Source: Aquimarina agarivorans (GTDB taxonomy: Bacteria > Bacteroidota > Bacteroidia > Flavobacteriales > Flavobacteriaceae). Taken from it: 64,000 bases of DNA. Below the pieces are notes generated by a model. It made no database searches, was not told the origin of the DNA, and saw nothing but the letters and a program-made list of their open reading frames with translations. The stretch is from contig NZ_AFPB01000162.1 of assembly GCF_000218485.1 (NCBI RefSeq), positions 1-64,000 on the forward strand. The letters run 5' to 3'. How positions within the stretch are numbered: position 1 is the stretch's first letter; every line of letters begins with the position of its first letter. Position numbers and translations under genes: made by a program. This document shows, piece after piece, positions 45,462-54,899 of this stretch.

Positions 45462-47933
45462 TTACAAGTTAATTATGTTAACTAACAATTTGTAGGCTCC
45501 AGTAACTCCTTTGGGTAATTCTCTAAAAAAACTGATTCCAGTGTATACAAAATGCCCATTGCCATAGTCTCCAATCAATAAACTCCCTTTGGTTAATGGC
45601 TCATCGACATCATTCATACCCAAAATTGGCGTAAATTCCTTACCCCATTGATCAGGGAAATACAAACCACGCTCTTGTACCCAATCATTAAAATCAGTAT
45701 TGGAAATTTTGTTAGGATTATTAAGTACCTGATGTTTGGGAGCTAAAAATGTTACTTTGGCTGTTTCGTCGGTGACCCGCTTTCGCGAAAGCGTAAATTG
45801 AAAAGGGAAAAAATTATTTATTGAACTTGGAGCTGCCCGGTATGATTTTGTGGTGTATTGAACAATTACAGTGCCGCCAGCTTTTACAAACTTTTCAAAT
45901 TTAGTTTTATTATTTAACAAATGTGGGAATTTGTTTAAAGCGCGTATTCCTAAAATAATGACATCAAAATTACTAATATTAGTAGCATAAAAATTTGAAG
46001 CATCAATCGGGGTTATTTGTAATCCTAATTCACTCAAATTAGCATCAACACTATCCCCAGCTCCTTGTATGTATGCTATTTTTTTATTTCCTGTTTCTAT
46101 AGAAAAATTAACTAAACGAATTTCTGCCTTATGGATAATTTGCTGTTTAGGAATATGGTCATAGTTAATATGCTCAGCATAACTACTATATTGTTTATCA
46201 TTTACGGTAGCAGTAACTTTAGCGGTTGCAATAGCAGCATCTAAAGGAGGGATTACTTTAAATGAAAATGAAGTTTCGTTGCCTTTGGTAATATTAAAAT
46301 CTATTTTTTCGGGCTGAACAATCCACTCATCTGGTACATCAATGCGCAGCGTACCTTTTTGATCTTTAGTAGCTGCCAATAATGATACGGTTACTTGTTT
46401 TTCGTTTTGTTTTGGGAACAAAATTAACTCCTTGGTTGGTTTTACATTAATTTCAGGAATGACAAATAAAGGCTCATATACCTCGCCAGCCACTCGATCC
46501 CTATATTTAAATACTATTGGTTGTTGACGGCTAATTAAATATCCGTCCACATCTAACTTAAAATCTACCATAAACGGGGTAGGAGTTTCGGGTAATCCAA
46601 TATTCAGTTTGTTGTTAACTGTATACATTCCTGATGAATATTCTTCTTTCAAATAATAAGGTGTGGTGTAATTTTTATGGGGCGAAAGCACCGTTGTTTT
46701 TTTTATGAAGGCGCTATTGTTTTCTAATTTTTGAACTCCATTTAATTGTTTGTTATTAAAATGTACGCTGTTCAATGTCACAGGATAATTGCTTCTGTTT
46801 ACTGCTTCAATTGAAATTTGCAATGAGTCTGCAGGAGTAATTTTCCCTGTATTGGTATAGGCCTTTAAATAAATACCCAAACAATCCGTAATTATAGTTT
46901 CTAATAGCGGTAATTTTTCTGTTTTCCAGTGAGAATCTTTTAATTGACTAATTTTTTTATGAATTTTTAATAAATCCGTAACATTTGCACTTGGGTTGTT
47001 AAAATTAAAATCGGCTAGTAAAGCACTTACCATTTCTGCAACAACAGCGCCACCATCGGTACGATTCCAAGTGGTATCAATCCCTTCAAAAAAATTAGTT
47101 GCTTTTTTCCCTTTAATAAGTTCAAAATATTCTTTTCGCTTTCCGCGAGAAGATAGCATTCCAAACCCTTGTGATTTATGTTGACTTCTACTTAAAGCAG
47201 CAATCTCAGTGTTGGATTTTCCAATGTTGGGATAATAAGTACCCACGTCAACTGAAATATCTTTGGTTACCGAAGCTTCAAAGTCGGATTTATTTTTGAA
47301 AAACCACGAAGATTTATTTAAGTACACAGCATTGGGTTGGTGTATACTCGTATGTTGCAATTGCTCAGGAAATTTTGATGCATCACCAACGGCATCAAAA
47401 GCTTCTACACTAATCATTGCCGAAGTAGTGTGGTGACCGTGTGTAGTACCAGGAGTACGGTGATCAAACCGATTAATAATTACGTCAGGCTTAAATTTTC
47501 GGAAAGCCCAAACTACATCATGTAGTAATTGTTCTTTTTCCCAAAAGGTGAACGTTTCTTTAGGATTTTTTGAATAGCCAAAATCATTTGCACGTGTAAA
47601 CCATTGCCCCCCACCATCAATAGAACGTGCTGCTAGCAATTCATGTGTTCTTATAACACCTAATGCTTCACGCAACTGTGGACCAATTAAATTTTGTCCA
47701 CCATCACCACGTGTAAGCGATAAATAAGCTGTAGTAGCGTGTACTTTGTTAGCAAAATGCGAAATTACATTGGTATTTTCGTCATCTGGGTGTGCGGCTA
47801 CATACATCACTTTACCCAAAAATGCGAATTTTTGAAGTTTTTGATATATACCTACACTGTTTGGTTGATTTTGTTGTGCGTTTGATGTAAAACTAAGACT
47901 AACTAATAGCCCAATGAGTATCTTTTTTTTCAT
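45462..47933 (-). CDS. secreted PIG-L family deacetylase
   Basis: An 823-residue exported protein: signal peptide (LLVSLSFTSNAQ), then a PIG-L N-deacetylase domain with the zinc motif HPDDE (VAAHPDDENTN), TRGDGGQNLIG, RSIDGGGQW and the second histidine site THGHHTTSAM. The C-terminal 500 residues are beta-sandwich modules and a GATase-like segment (VIVQYTTKSYRAAPS). Start ATG at 47933 gives the signal peptide; the frame runs upstream to 47984, overlapping the thioredoxin-like gene. It probably removes N-acetyl groups from glycans or small thiols outside the cytoplasm. It heads the deacetylase/small-protein/symporter/oxidoreductase run. Confidence 0.9.
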   Translation of the reverse strand: MKKKILIGLLVSLSFTSNAQQNQPNSVGIYQKLQKFAFLGKVMYVAAHPDDENTNVISHFANKVHATTAYLSLTRGDGGQNLIGPQLREALGVIRTHELLAARSIDGGGQWFTRANDFGYSKNPKETFTFWEKEQLLHDVVWAFRKFKPDVIINRFDHRTPGTTHGHHTTSAMISVEAFDAVGDASKFPEQLQHTSIHQPNAVYLNKSSWFFKNKSDFEASVTKDISVDVGTYYPNIGKSNTEIAALSRSQHKSQGFGMLSSRGKRKEYFELIKGKKATNFFEGIDTTWNRTDGGAVVAEMVSALLADFNFNNPSANVTDLLKIHKKISQLKDSHWKTEKLPLLETIITDCLGIYLKAYTNTGKITPADSLQISIEAVNRSNYPVTLNSVHFNNKQLNGVQKLENNSAFIKKTTVLSPHKNYTTPYYLKEEYSSGMYTVNNKLNIGLPETPTPFMVDFKLDVDGYLISRQQPIVFKYRDRVAGEVYEPLFVIPEINVKPTKELILFPKQNEKQVTVSLLAATKDQKGTLRIDVPDEWIVQPEKIDFNITKGNETSFSFKVIPPLDAAIATAKVTATVNDKQYSSYAEHINYDHIPKQQIIHKAEIRLVNFSIETGNKKIAYIQGAGDSVDANLSELGLQITPIDASNFYATNISNFDVIILGIRALNKFPHLLNNKTKFEKFVKAGGTVIVQYTTKSYRAAPSSINNFFPFQFTLSRKRVTDETAKVTFLAPKHQVLNNPNKISNTDFNDWVQERGLYFPDQWGKEFTPILGMNDVDEPLTKGSLLIGDYGNGHFVYTGISFFRELPKGVTGAYKLLVNIINL

Positions 47934-47958
47934 AAACAATTTTTCCGCTAAGGGATAT

Positions 47959-48510
47959 TTATTTCCATTTAATTCCACAGCCAATACTAGGAACCTGAGC
48001 TCCTTCGTAACTGTTGTTCTCTAAAATACTATCTAGTGCCATTGCCAAATCCTTACCTGTTGCAACACCCATGTTAGGTGTTGTAGCATCAAACCTTCCG
48101 CGGTAAGCAAGCTTTAAGTCTTTATCATAAACAAAAATATCGGGTGTACATTCTGCACCGTAAGCTTTTGCCACACTTTGATCTTCGTCGTACAAATAAG
48201 GAAAACAATACTGATTTTTTTTAGCAAATTCAGTCATTAATTCTGGCGCATCAGCCGGATAATTTTCAATGTCATTACTGCTAATGGCTATAAATTTTGC
48301 ACCCATTGCCTGATACTTATTAGCTAAAGTTGCAAGTGCTTTATTGATATGAATTACAAAAGGACAGTGATTGCATATAAATAAAACTACAGTAGCTTTA
48401 TCCGATTTCAGTTCGTTTAAGCTTGCCTTTGAATTAGTTAATGTATCTAATAAATTGAAGTTAGGAGCTTGTGTGCCTAATGAAATCATTTGCGATTCGG
48501 TTGCTGCCAT
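47959..48510 (-). CDS. thioredoxin/peroxiredoxin family protein
   Basis: A 183-residue AhpC/TSA-fold protein with the redox pair CNHC (Cys46, Cys49) in LFICNHCPFVIH, GAKFIAISSNDIENYPADAP, and the cis-proline region AECTPDIFVYD. No signal peptide is visible, so it should be cytoplasmic, reducing peroxides or disulfides. The pattern matches a widespread group annotated simply as thioredoxin family protein. It lies 25 nt upstream of the PIG-L start, so it may share its promoter. Confidence 0.9.
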   Translation of the reverse strand: MAATESQMISLGTQAPNFNLLDTLTNSKASLNELKSDKATVVLFICNHCPFVIHINKALATLANKYQAMGAKFIAISSNDIENYPADAPELMTEFAKKNQYCFPYLYDEDQSVAKAYGAECTPDIFVYDKDLKLAYRGRFDATTPNMGVATGKDLAMALDSILENNSYEGAQVPSIGCGIKWK

Positions 48511-48705
48511 TGTATACTATTTTATATTGCTAGAAATTTACGAATTCTGATAATTTTTTTGTTGAAATTAACGGATATTTAATAATCAAACGGATTTTAA
48601 TTTGTAAATTTTTATCATAACGGGTAAAATACTTTCAATCATATAATTATGGTTAAAAATTTTAAATGTTTGTTTTTTTTGGCTTCGGTAACTAAAATAA
48701 AGTGG

Positions 48706-48713
48706 TATTTTTG
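48706..48713 (+). promoter_or_regulatory. TAnnTTTG promoter box for the helicase
   Basis: TATTTTTG on the plus strand, 26 nt before the TTG start of the helicase gene. Confidence 0.4.
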
Positions 48714-48739
48714 TATTCCCAATTTTTAAACTTGGCTAC

Positions 48740-50245
48740 TTGCAATCAATACAAAAAACATCTGGTATCAAAGAATTATATCCTTATCAAAAGGATGATA
48801 TAAATAAAATTTTTGAACGAATTAATAGCAAACCCGATGGCTATAATTTGTGCTATCAATTACCAACTGGTGGAGGAAAAACTGTAGTTTTTTCTGAAAT
48901 TGTTCGTAGGTATATTGAAGAACAACAAAAAAAGGTACTCATCCTTACACACCGTATTGAGTTGTGTAACCAAACTTCGAAAATGCTTGAAGGCTTTGGT
49001 GTGACCAGTAAGGTAATTAACAGTAAGGTTAAAGAAATACCTAATGAGGAAGATTACATGTGTTTTGTTGCCATGGTTGAAACGCTTAATAATCGTTTGA
49101 ACGAGGAAAAGGTTGAGTTTAAAAACCTTGGTATGGTTATTATTGATGAAGCGCATTACAATTCATTCAGAAAATTATTTAGACATTTTGAAAATTGCTT
49201 CATTTTAGGGGTAACAGCAACTCCCTTAAGTTCCAATATTAAAATGCCAATGAAAGATAGCTACCGCGAACTTATATGTGGGCAGCCAATTTCAAACTTA
49301 ATCGAACAAGGCTTTTTAGCAAATGCAGTAACTTATTCATTTGATGTAGGTTTAAGTACTTTAAAAGTAGGTATTAACGGGGATTATACCGTTAAATCAT
49401 CGGAAGATTTGTATTCTAATGCTTTTATGCAAGAAAAGCTATTGTATGCTTATCACCAAAAGGCCAAAGGTAAAAAAACCCTGATTTTTAATAATGGAAT
49501 TAATACCTCCGTTCAGGTATATGAAACTTTTAGAATGGCAGGCTTGGATGTTCGCCATTTAGATAATACACATAGCAAGCAGGAACGTAGAGATATCTTA
49601 CGCTGGTTTAAGGAAACACCTGATGCTATTTTAAGTTCAGTCGGAATTTTAACTACTGGATTTGATGAACCCACTATTGAGGTAATCATACTCAATAGAG
49701 CAACAAAATCGTTGACTTTATATTTTCAAATGATAGGTAGAGGATCACGTTCTTTACCAGGTAAAAAAGAATTTAACGTCATTGATTTAGGAAATAATGC
49801 GGCGCGTTTGGGATTATGGAACGCTGATGTTGATTGGCAAAAAATATTTCGTTTACCTGATTATTACCTAGAAAATCTAGTAAGTGATGATGAAATAGAG
49901 CGGCAGTTTAAATACGTAATGCCTCCTGAAGTTAGAGCAGAGTTTGCGAATTCCGAAGATATTTCTTTTGATGTAAAACAGGAATACGATGCTGTAGTTA
50001 ACAATGGTGAAAAGTCTAAAATGGTTTTAGAACGTTCTATTGAACAACACGCAAAAATTTGCGTTGAAAATAGCGAAGATGTTTTTGATGCCCGTATTTT
50101 GGCAAAACTATTGGATGAAGAAATTGAATACCGTATTCGAATGTACTCTTACTGTATTAGTAACAGTACCAAAAATTACCGCAGTTGGTTGGAGGAAGAT
50201 TACAAACGTAAATTGCGTTTACGAATTAATCAATTGATCGATTAG
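48740..50245 (+). CDS. DEAD/DEAH-box superfamily 2 helicase
   Basis: A 501-residue ATP-dependent SF2 helicase. Motif I PTGGGKT is at 42-48, motif Ia ILTHRIEL, motif II IIDEAHY (about 134-140), motif III VTATPL, and motif VI QMIGRGSR near residue 330, with FNNGINTSVQVYETF and GFDEPTIEVI in the second RecA domain. The start is TTG at 48740; no in-frame ATG precedes motif I. Layout resembles the helicase subunit of type III-like or UvrB/RecQ-like proteins, but no methylase or nuclease gene is adjacent. The role is unknown. Confidence 0.88.
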   Translation: MQSIQKTSGIKELYPYQKDDINKIFERINSKPDGYNLCYQLPTGGGKTVVFSEIVRRYIEEQQKKVLILTHRIELCNQTSKMLEGFGVTSKVINSKVKEIPNEEDYMCFVAMVETLNNRLNEEKVEFKNLGMVIIDEAHYNSFRKLFRHFENCFILGVTATPLSSNIKMPMKDSYRELICGQPISNLIEQGFLANAVTYSFDVGLSTLKVGINGDYTVKSSEDLYSNAFMQEKLLYAYHQKAKGKKTLIFNNGINTSVQVYETFRMAGLDVRHLDNTHSKQERRDILRWFKETPDAILSSVGILTTGFDEPTIEVIILNRATKSLTLYFQMIGRGSRSLPGKKEFNVIDLGNNAARLGLWNADVDWQKIFRLPDYYLENLVSDDEIERQFKYVMPPEVRAEFANSEDISFDVKQEYDAVVNNGEKSKMVLERSIEQHAKICVENSEDVFDARILAKLLDEEIEYRIRMYSYCISNSTKNYRSWLEEDYKRKLRLRINQLID

Positions 50246-50549
50246 TTTTGATTTTCATAAATAAAAGCAAAAGCCTTTTAAAATTTAGAATTTAAAAGGG
50301 CTTTTTGCTATAATTATACCAGTTTTTGAAATTAAATTACTCTAATAAAAAATTACTAGTTTTTGCTTGAGCAAGAGGCAAAATATAAACGTATACTCAG
50401 TTTCGGCGTGAAGTATCAAGCAAAAAAGAACAATTTTGAATCAAAATTTAATCTCGGAAACGGTATTAAAATCTAATTGCAAATTGATGCCTACTTGTCA
50501 AAACAATTAAAAAGACATAGGATCAGTCTAAAATTTTTATAAATTAACT
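50246..50549 (+). other. 304-bp intergenic region
   Basis: Only the helicase terminator (50266-50309) was recognised. Confidence 0.5.
50266..50309 (+). terminator. terminator after the helicase gene
   Basis: AGCAAAAGCC...TTTTAAA pairs imperfectly with TTTAAAAGGGCTTTTTGCT; a long stem with two bulges, 20 nt after the stop. Confidence 0.65.
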
Positions 50550-51413
50550 ATGAAAAAAAACATATTAATAACAGGAACATCATCGGGTGTAGGATTGGCA
50601 GCATCTATTTTACTTGCCAAAAATAATTATAAAGTATACGCCACCATGCGTAACTTAAAAAAATCAACGGTTTTAAAAGAGGCTATAGCAAAAGACAATC
50701 TTGATATTGAAATACTAGAACTGGATGTAACCAAATACGATACCATTGAACATGCCGTAAATATGATTGTTGAAAAAGACGGTAAAATTGATGTTTTATT
50801 GAATAATGCTGGAGCAGGTTTTGCAAAAACATTAGAACAAACCTCCTTGGATCAAATCGACTGGATAACTGATGTTAATTATAAAGGGGTAGTTATAACT
50901 ACAAAAGCCGTATTGCCTATAATGCGTAAAATGAATTCAGGGCATATCATTAATATTACTTCTATAGGAGGATTGGTAGGACAGCCTTTTAATGAGCTTT
51001 ATTGCGGAGCAAAGTTTGCTGTAGAAGGCTTTACAGAAGCATTGGCTACCTATGTTGCTAAACCGTTCAACATTAATTTTTCTTTAATCGAACCAGGTGG
51101 AATTGCTACTGAATTTATGAATAATGCAATTACAAAAACCGTTGATGAAAAAGGGGAGATGGTAACAGGTGAATACGCGCCTATTTTTACAAAATACTTA
51201 GAAGGAGCTAAAAGCAGAGCAGGATCAGGGACTGCTTCGCCCTACCAAACACCTGAGGAAATTGCAGCCATAATTTTAGATACAATCAATGCAAAAAATC
51301 CGCCTTTAAGAGTAAGAACATCAGAATGGGCAGAAAATATGACGGCACTTAAAGTAAAAGCAGATCCAGATGGAACAAAACTTGTAAATCAGGTAATAGA
51401 CTATTTTTTATAG
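50550..51413 (+). CDS. short-chain dehydrogenase/reductase (SDR)
   Basis: A 287-residue classical SDR. The cofactor motif is TGTSSGVGLAAS (residues 8-19), NNAGAG follows, the catalytic Ser is in ITSIGGLVGQP, and Tyr and Lys are in ELYCGAKFAVEGF. The substrate is unknown; the group includes many oxidoreductases of alcohols. A single gene, with a 21-bp stem terminator shared with the convergent thioredoxin-like gene. Confidence 0.92.
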   Translation: MKKNILITGTSSGVGLAASILLAKNNYKVYATMRNLKKSTVLKEAIAKDNLDIEILELDVTKYDTIEHAVNMIVEKDGKIDVLLNNAGAGFAKTLEQTSLDQIDWITDVNYKGVVITTKAVLPIMRKMNSGHIINITSIGGLVGQPFNELYCGAKFAVEGFTEALATYVAKPFNINFSLIEPGGIATEFMNNAITKTVDEKGEMVTGEYAPIFTKYLEGAKSRAGSGTASPYQTPEEIAAIILDTINAKNPPLRVRTSEWAENMTALKVKADPDGTKLVNQVIDYFL

Positions 51414-51430
51414 ACTTTTAAAGAAATGAA

Positions 51431-51474
51431 ATAAAAACACCCAAATCTTTGAGCAAAGATTTGGGTGTTTTTAT
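51431..51474. terminator. bidirectional terminator between SDR and thioredoxin-like genes
   Basis: The arm 51431-51451 is the exact reverse complement of 51454-51474 (21 bp), with A and T runs on the two sides. It resembles the terminator at 3702-3739 in its CACCC/GGGTG core. Confidence 0.88.
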
Positions 51475-51486
51475 TTGAAGCGTTTA

Positions 51487-51924
51487 TTATAAAATACTTT
51501 CTAAAAAACGAAAGTGACCTGTAGTGTCTCTAAGTGAACTGTAAGCAGAAATAGTATTTAATAACTTACCTGAACTATCTAATCCAATTAAAGTAGGAAA
51601 TGATTTCCCTGGATTGTATTTTTTAATTAATTTTTCGTTTTTTTTACGTTGTTCAGGAGTTATAATATCTTGTCGGAACGGCATGTCTACCATTAGTAAA
51701 ACCACTTTATCTGCTTTTTCAATAAACTTTTCAGAATGAAAAAAATCAGCTTTTAATTGCTTGCAAGGCGCACACCAATCGCTTCCTGTAAAATAAACAA
51801 GAATATTTTTGTTTTGATCTTTGGCTAAATCTTTTGCCGTTGTAAAATCAGTTTCCCATTTCAAATCCTGAGCAAAACTTGCTGTTGAAATAAGAATGAA
51901 AAGACTAAAAAAAAGTTTCTTCAT
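51487..51924 (-). CDS. periplasmic thioredoxin-like protein
   Basis: A 145-residue exported protein with a signal peptide (LFILISTASFAQ), active site WCAPC (Cys51, Cys54) and the cis-proline loop GKSFPTLIGLD. It should reduce or isomerise disulfides in the periplasm. Similar to TlpA/DsbD C-terminal-like single domains. It lies 57 nt after the nitroreductase gene. Confidence 0.9.
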   Translation of the reverse strand: MKKLFFSLFILISTASFAQDLKWETDFTTAKDLAKDQNKNILVYFTGSDWCAPCKQLKADFFHSEKFIEKADKVVLLMVDMPFRQDIITPEQRKKNEKLIKKYNPGKSFPTLIGLDSSGKLLNTISAYSSLRDTTGHFRFLESIL

Positions 51925-51980
51925 GGTAATTAAAATTTATCTTAAATGATTAGCAAATTCCTTGCCAATATAAAAATTAT

Positions 51981-52613
51981 TTACGGAATAATTTTTACAA
52001 TATCATTTAACGGTCTACGTACCTTGTTTATTTTTGCAGATACATCATTTTTTGCTCTGTAACCAATTGGCAGTAATAATACTGCGGATAATTGCTCTTG
52101 TTCTAAGCCTAAAATAACATCAATTTCAGCAGGAATGAACCCTTCCATTGGACAGGAATCTATTTTTTCAATTGCGCAAACGGTAAGTAAATTTCCAAGT
52201 GCCAAATATACTTGTTTGGTAGCCCAAAGTTTAATATCAGCTTTTGATTTAAGTTTAAAACGATCAATTAATACATCGCCGTAAGCATCAATTTCACTAT
52301 GTGCTTCAGGACGTAATTGTTTTGAATTATTTGAAAATGCTTTTATAAAATCTGCATCTACATTTTTTTCAGCACAAAGCACTAAAACATGCGATGCTGT
52401 AGCTACTTGTTCCTGATGAAATGAAGCAGCCTTCATTTTTTTTTGAATAGATTTATTTTTAACAATAATCATTTTTATGGGCTGTAACCCATAGGAAGTT
52501 GCTGTTAAATTAAAAGCCTTTGAAATACGCTCAATTTTTTCATCTTCAATAAATGCATTATTATCAAATTTTTTTGTTGCGTATCGCCATTCCAGGCTTT
52601 CAATAATATCCAT
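51981..52613 (-). CDS. NAD(P)H-dependent oxidoreductase, nitroreductase family
   Basis: A 210-residue FMN flavoprotein of the NfsB type. The N-terminal ESLEWRYATKKFDNNAFIED carries the phosphate-binding basic residues, LTATSYGLQPIKMIIVKN follows, and GNLLTVCAIEKIDSCPMEGF forms the lid region. Reduces nitroaromatics or quinones with NAD(P)H. On the minus strand with the thioredoxin-like gene. Confidence 0.9.
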   Translation of the reverse strand: MDIIESLEWRYATKKFDNNAFIEDEKIERISKAFNLTATSYGLQPIKMIIVKNKSIQKKMKAASFHQEQVATASHVLVLCAEKNVDADFIKAFSNNSKQLRPEAHSEIDAYGDVLIDRFKLKSKADIKLWATKQVYLALGNLLTVCAIEKIDSCPMEGFIPAEIDVILGLEQEQLSAVLLLPIGYRAKNDVSAKINKVRRPLNDIVKIIP

Positions 52614-52677
52614 AGCTGTTTTTTACGCAAATATAGGGCTATTGTAAGATTTTATTAAAGATTTCCGATAACAATAA

Positions 52678-54135
52678 CTATGATTTAGGAGCAATTAATT
52701 GCCTGATTTTAATTTTGAAAACAGCAAAAATTAAAGTCATAAATGGACTCAGCCAATTAAAAATAGCAAAAAAGGCATAATCAGCAACGTCTACTCCAAG
52801 CGTTTTGGAATGAAACGCCCCGCAAGTGTTCCAAGGAATTAGAGCAGATGTTACTGTACCCGAATCTTCTAGTGTTCGGCTCAAATTTTCAGGAGCTAAT
52901 TTTTGATCTTTATAAGCATTTTTAAACATTTTTCCTGGTACTACAATTGACAAGTATTGATCACTAGCCGTAACGTTTGTTAAAATTGTAATTCCAGTAG
53001 TACTTGCTATTAATCCAGTAGCACCTTTAGCTATTTTAAGAATCGCACTACTTAAAGTACTTAAAGCTCCAATTGCTTGCAGTGTACCCCCCAAAACCAT
53101 TGCACAAATAATTAACCAAATAGTGCCAAGCATTCCTTGCATACCCCCAGCGCTAAAAAGATCTTGTAATAATGGATTTTCTGTTGGAATAGTAATATCA
53201 TTTGTAAGCGCGGTTAAAACGGTTTGATACGCCGAAACTAAATTGATTGAAGTAGCTTGAGTTACCTGAAGTATTACTTGAGGTTGGGCTATGCAAGTAA
53301 CTATACCACCTAATAAAGAACCAGCTAATAAACTTACTATTGCAGGTACTTTTTTTACGATAAGAAAGAAAACAAATAACGGGACGAGTAATAACCAGCC
53401 AGAAACGTTAAAAGCACTTTTAATATCCGCTTCAAACGCATTTGAAGTTATACTTTCGGGCGTTTCTAAAGTAAGTCCGAGAATTATAAAAAATAAAATA
53501 CTTATTACTATGGAAGGAATGGTGGTCCACAACATGTATTTAATATGAGTATATAAATCTGTTCCTGCAATTGAGGCCGCCAAATTAGTAGTATCTGATA
53601 AAGGTGAAAGTTTATCACCAAAGTAAGCTCCTGATAAAATAGCTCCGGCTGTCATTCCAATAGGAATCCCCAATGTTTTAGAAATTCCAATTAAAGCCAC
53701 ACCAATAGTAGCACTAGTAGTCCAAGAACTTCCAGTAGCCAAAGACACTATAATTGAAATAAAAACACAAGCTACCAAAAATATTTTAGCATTCAGTAAC
53801 TCTAAACCGTAGTATACCATAGTTGGTATCACACCACTTGATAGCCAAGTACCTGTTAGGGCACCCACCATTAGTAATATTAGCAAGGCTTCCGAGGTTA
53901 TACTAATTTGCTTTTTTACTTGATCAATAATTTCGGAATAGCTTACTTTTTCAGTAATTCCAATAATTGCAGCAATAGCAGCAACAAATAATAAAATAAA
54001 TTGATTACTTCCGCTTAAAGCATCATCACCAAAAACAAATACTACGTTAAAAAAAAGAAGTACAATTAAAAGAATCATTGGAAAAAGTGCCTTCCATAAA
54101 GGTAAATTGCGTTTGGGAATCGTATTATTTGGCAT
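52678..54135 (-). CDS. nhaC: Na+/H+ antiporter NhaC
   Basis: A 485-residue inner-membrane antiporter with about twelve helices. GALTGTWLSSGVIPTMVYYG, VSLATGSSWTTSATIG, LSGAYFGDKLSPLSDTTNLA and GIMTVTASDQYLSIVV-like TNVTASDQYLSIVVPG are characteristic of NhaC. It would expel sodium in exchange for protons, fitting a marine cell. Divergent from the CPBP gene. Confidence 0.93.
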   Translation of the reverse strand: MPNNTIPKRNLPLWKALFPMILLIVLLFFNVVFVFGDDALSGSNQFILLFVAAIAAIIGITEKVSYSEIIDQVKKQISITSEALLILLMVGALTGTWLSSGVIPTMVYYGLELLNAKIFLVACVFISIIVSLATGSSWTTSATIGVALIGISKTLGIPIGMTAGAILSGAYFGDKLSPLSDTTNLAASIAGTDLYTHIKYMLWTTIPSIVISILFFIILGLTLETPESITSNAFEADIKSAFNVSGWLLLVPLFVFFLIVKKVPAIVSLLAGSLLGGIVTCIAQPQVILQVTQATSINLVSAYQTVLTALTNDITIPTENPLLQDLFSAGGMQGMLGTIWLIICAMVLGGTLQAIGALSTLSSAILKIAKGATGLIASTTGITILTNVTASDQYLSIVVPGKMFKNAYKDQKLAPENLSRTLEDSGTVTSALIPWNTCGAFHSKTLGVDVADYAFFAIFNWLSPFMTLIFAVFKIKIRQLIAPKS

Positions 54136-54224
54136 ATGTCAATATAAATGTTGAAATTAGGTCATTAAAAATCCGACGTAATAGTTGTATAAAAGTAAAT
54201 GTAACATTTTAGTTGAAAATAATA

Positions 54225-54855
54225 ATGCCCAACAAAACACTTAAATTTTTAGAATTATTTTTGTTATTTTTTTGCGCTACCTATTTTGTTAGCCCTACCT
54301 GTTCCCAAAATACTAAAATTAGTAATGATAGGTGTAGCCCTACTACATGTTGGTTTTCTGTTATTTAAAACTTATAAACTCAGGTTTAAACTTCCCCAAA
54401 AACCAAAAAAGACTTTTGTAATCAGAGTATTAATTACGAGTTTGCTTTTACTTGTTTCTGGAATAATTTTAATAAAACTTTATGATAAAAGCCTACTATT
54501 TCAAGTAGTCAAACAAAAACCAGGGTTATGGGTTACCATTTTGTTTGTATACACTTTTTTTTCAGTGTTTCCTCAAGAAGTGGTATATCGAAAGTTTTTT
54601 TATGAAAGATATCAGCCTTTATTTGACAACAAAAGGTTCTTTTTTTTACTGAATGTAAGTTGTTTTATGCTCTGCCATCTATTTTTAAAGAGTATACTTG
54701 TATTAATTATAACCTTTTTAGGAGGATGTTTTTTTGCTTACACTTACGAAAAAGAAAAAAGTATTACCTGGGTTAGTTTGGAGCATGCTTTGTATGGAAA
54801 TTTAGTTTTCACCTTAGGGCTAGGGGAAATGTTGGCATTTCCTGGAGCGGCTTAA
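54225..54855 (+). CDS. CPBP family membrane protein (frameshifted N terminus)
   Basis: From the ATG at 54225 frame reads MPNKTLKFLELFLLFF and then breaks at a T7 run (54267-54273); dropping one T continues ALPILLALPVPKILKL and gives a 209-residue protein. Otherwise only a TTG at 54286 is available. The CPBP/Abi motif 1 is degenerate but recognisable (FPQEVVYRKFF, Q in place of the first E), motif 2 is CHLF, and motif 3 is SLEHALYGN. Members are intramembrane proteases or relatives; catalytic competence is doubtful here. Confidence 0.75.
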
Positions 54856-54899
54856 GCATTTTTAAATTTAGCGCTTAAAAAAAATCGAAAACCAAATTC

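Noticed and set aside
48740-50245. Restriction-modification or phage-defence system around the helicase
   Set aside because: The helicase stands alone; adjacent genes are a thioredoxin-like protein and an SDR, with no methylase, nuclease or sensor partner.
53291-53548. Plus-strand frame inside nhaC
   Set aside because: Shadow of the antisense strand of a conserved membrane protein; no independent start context. The same holds for other antisense frames within long genes.
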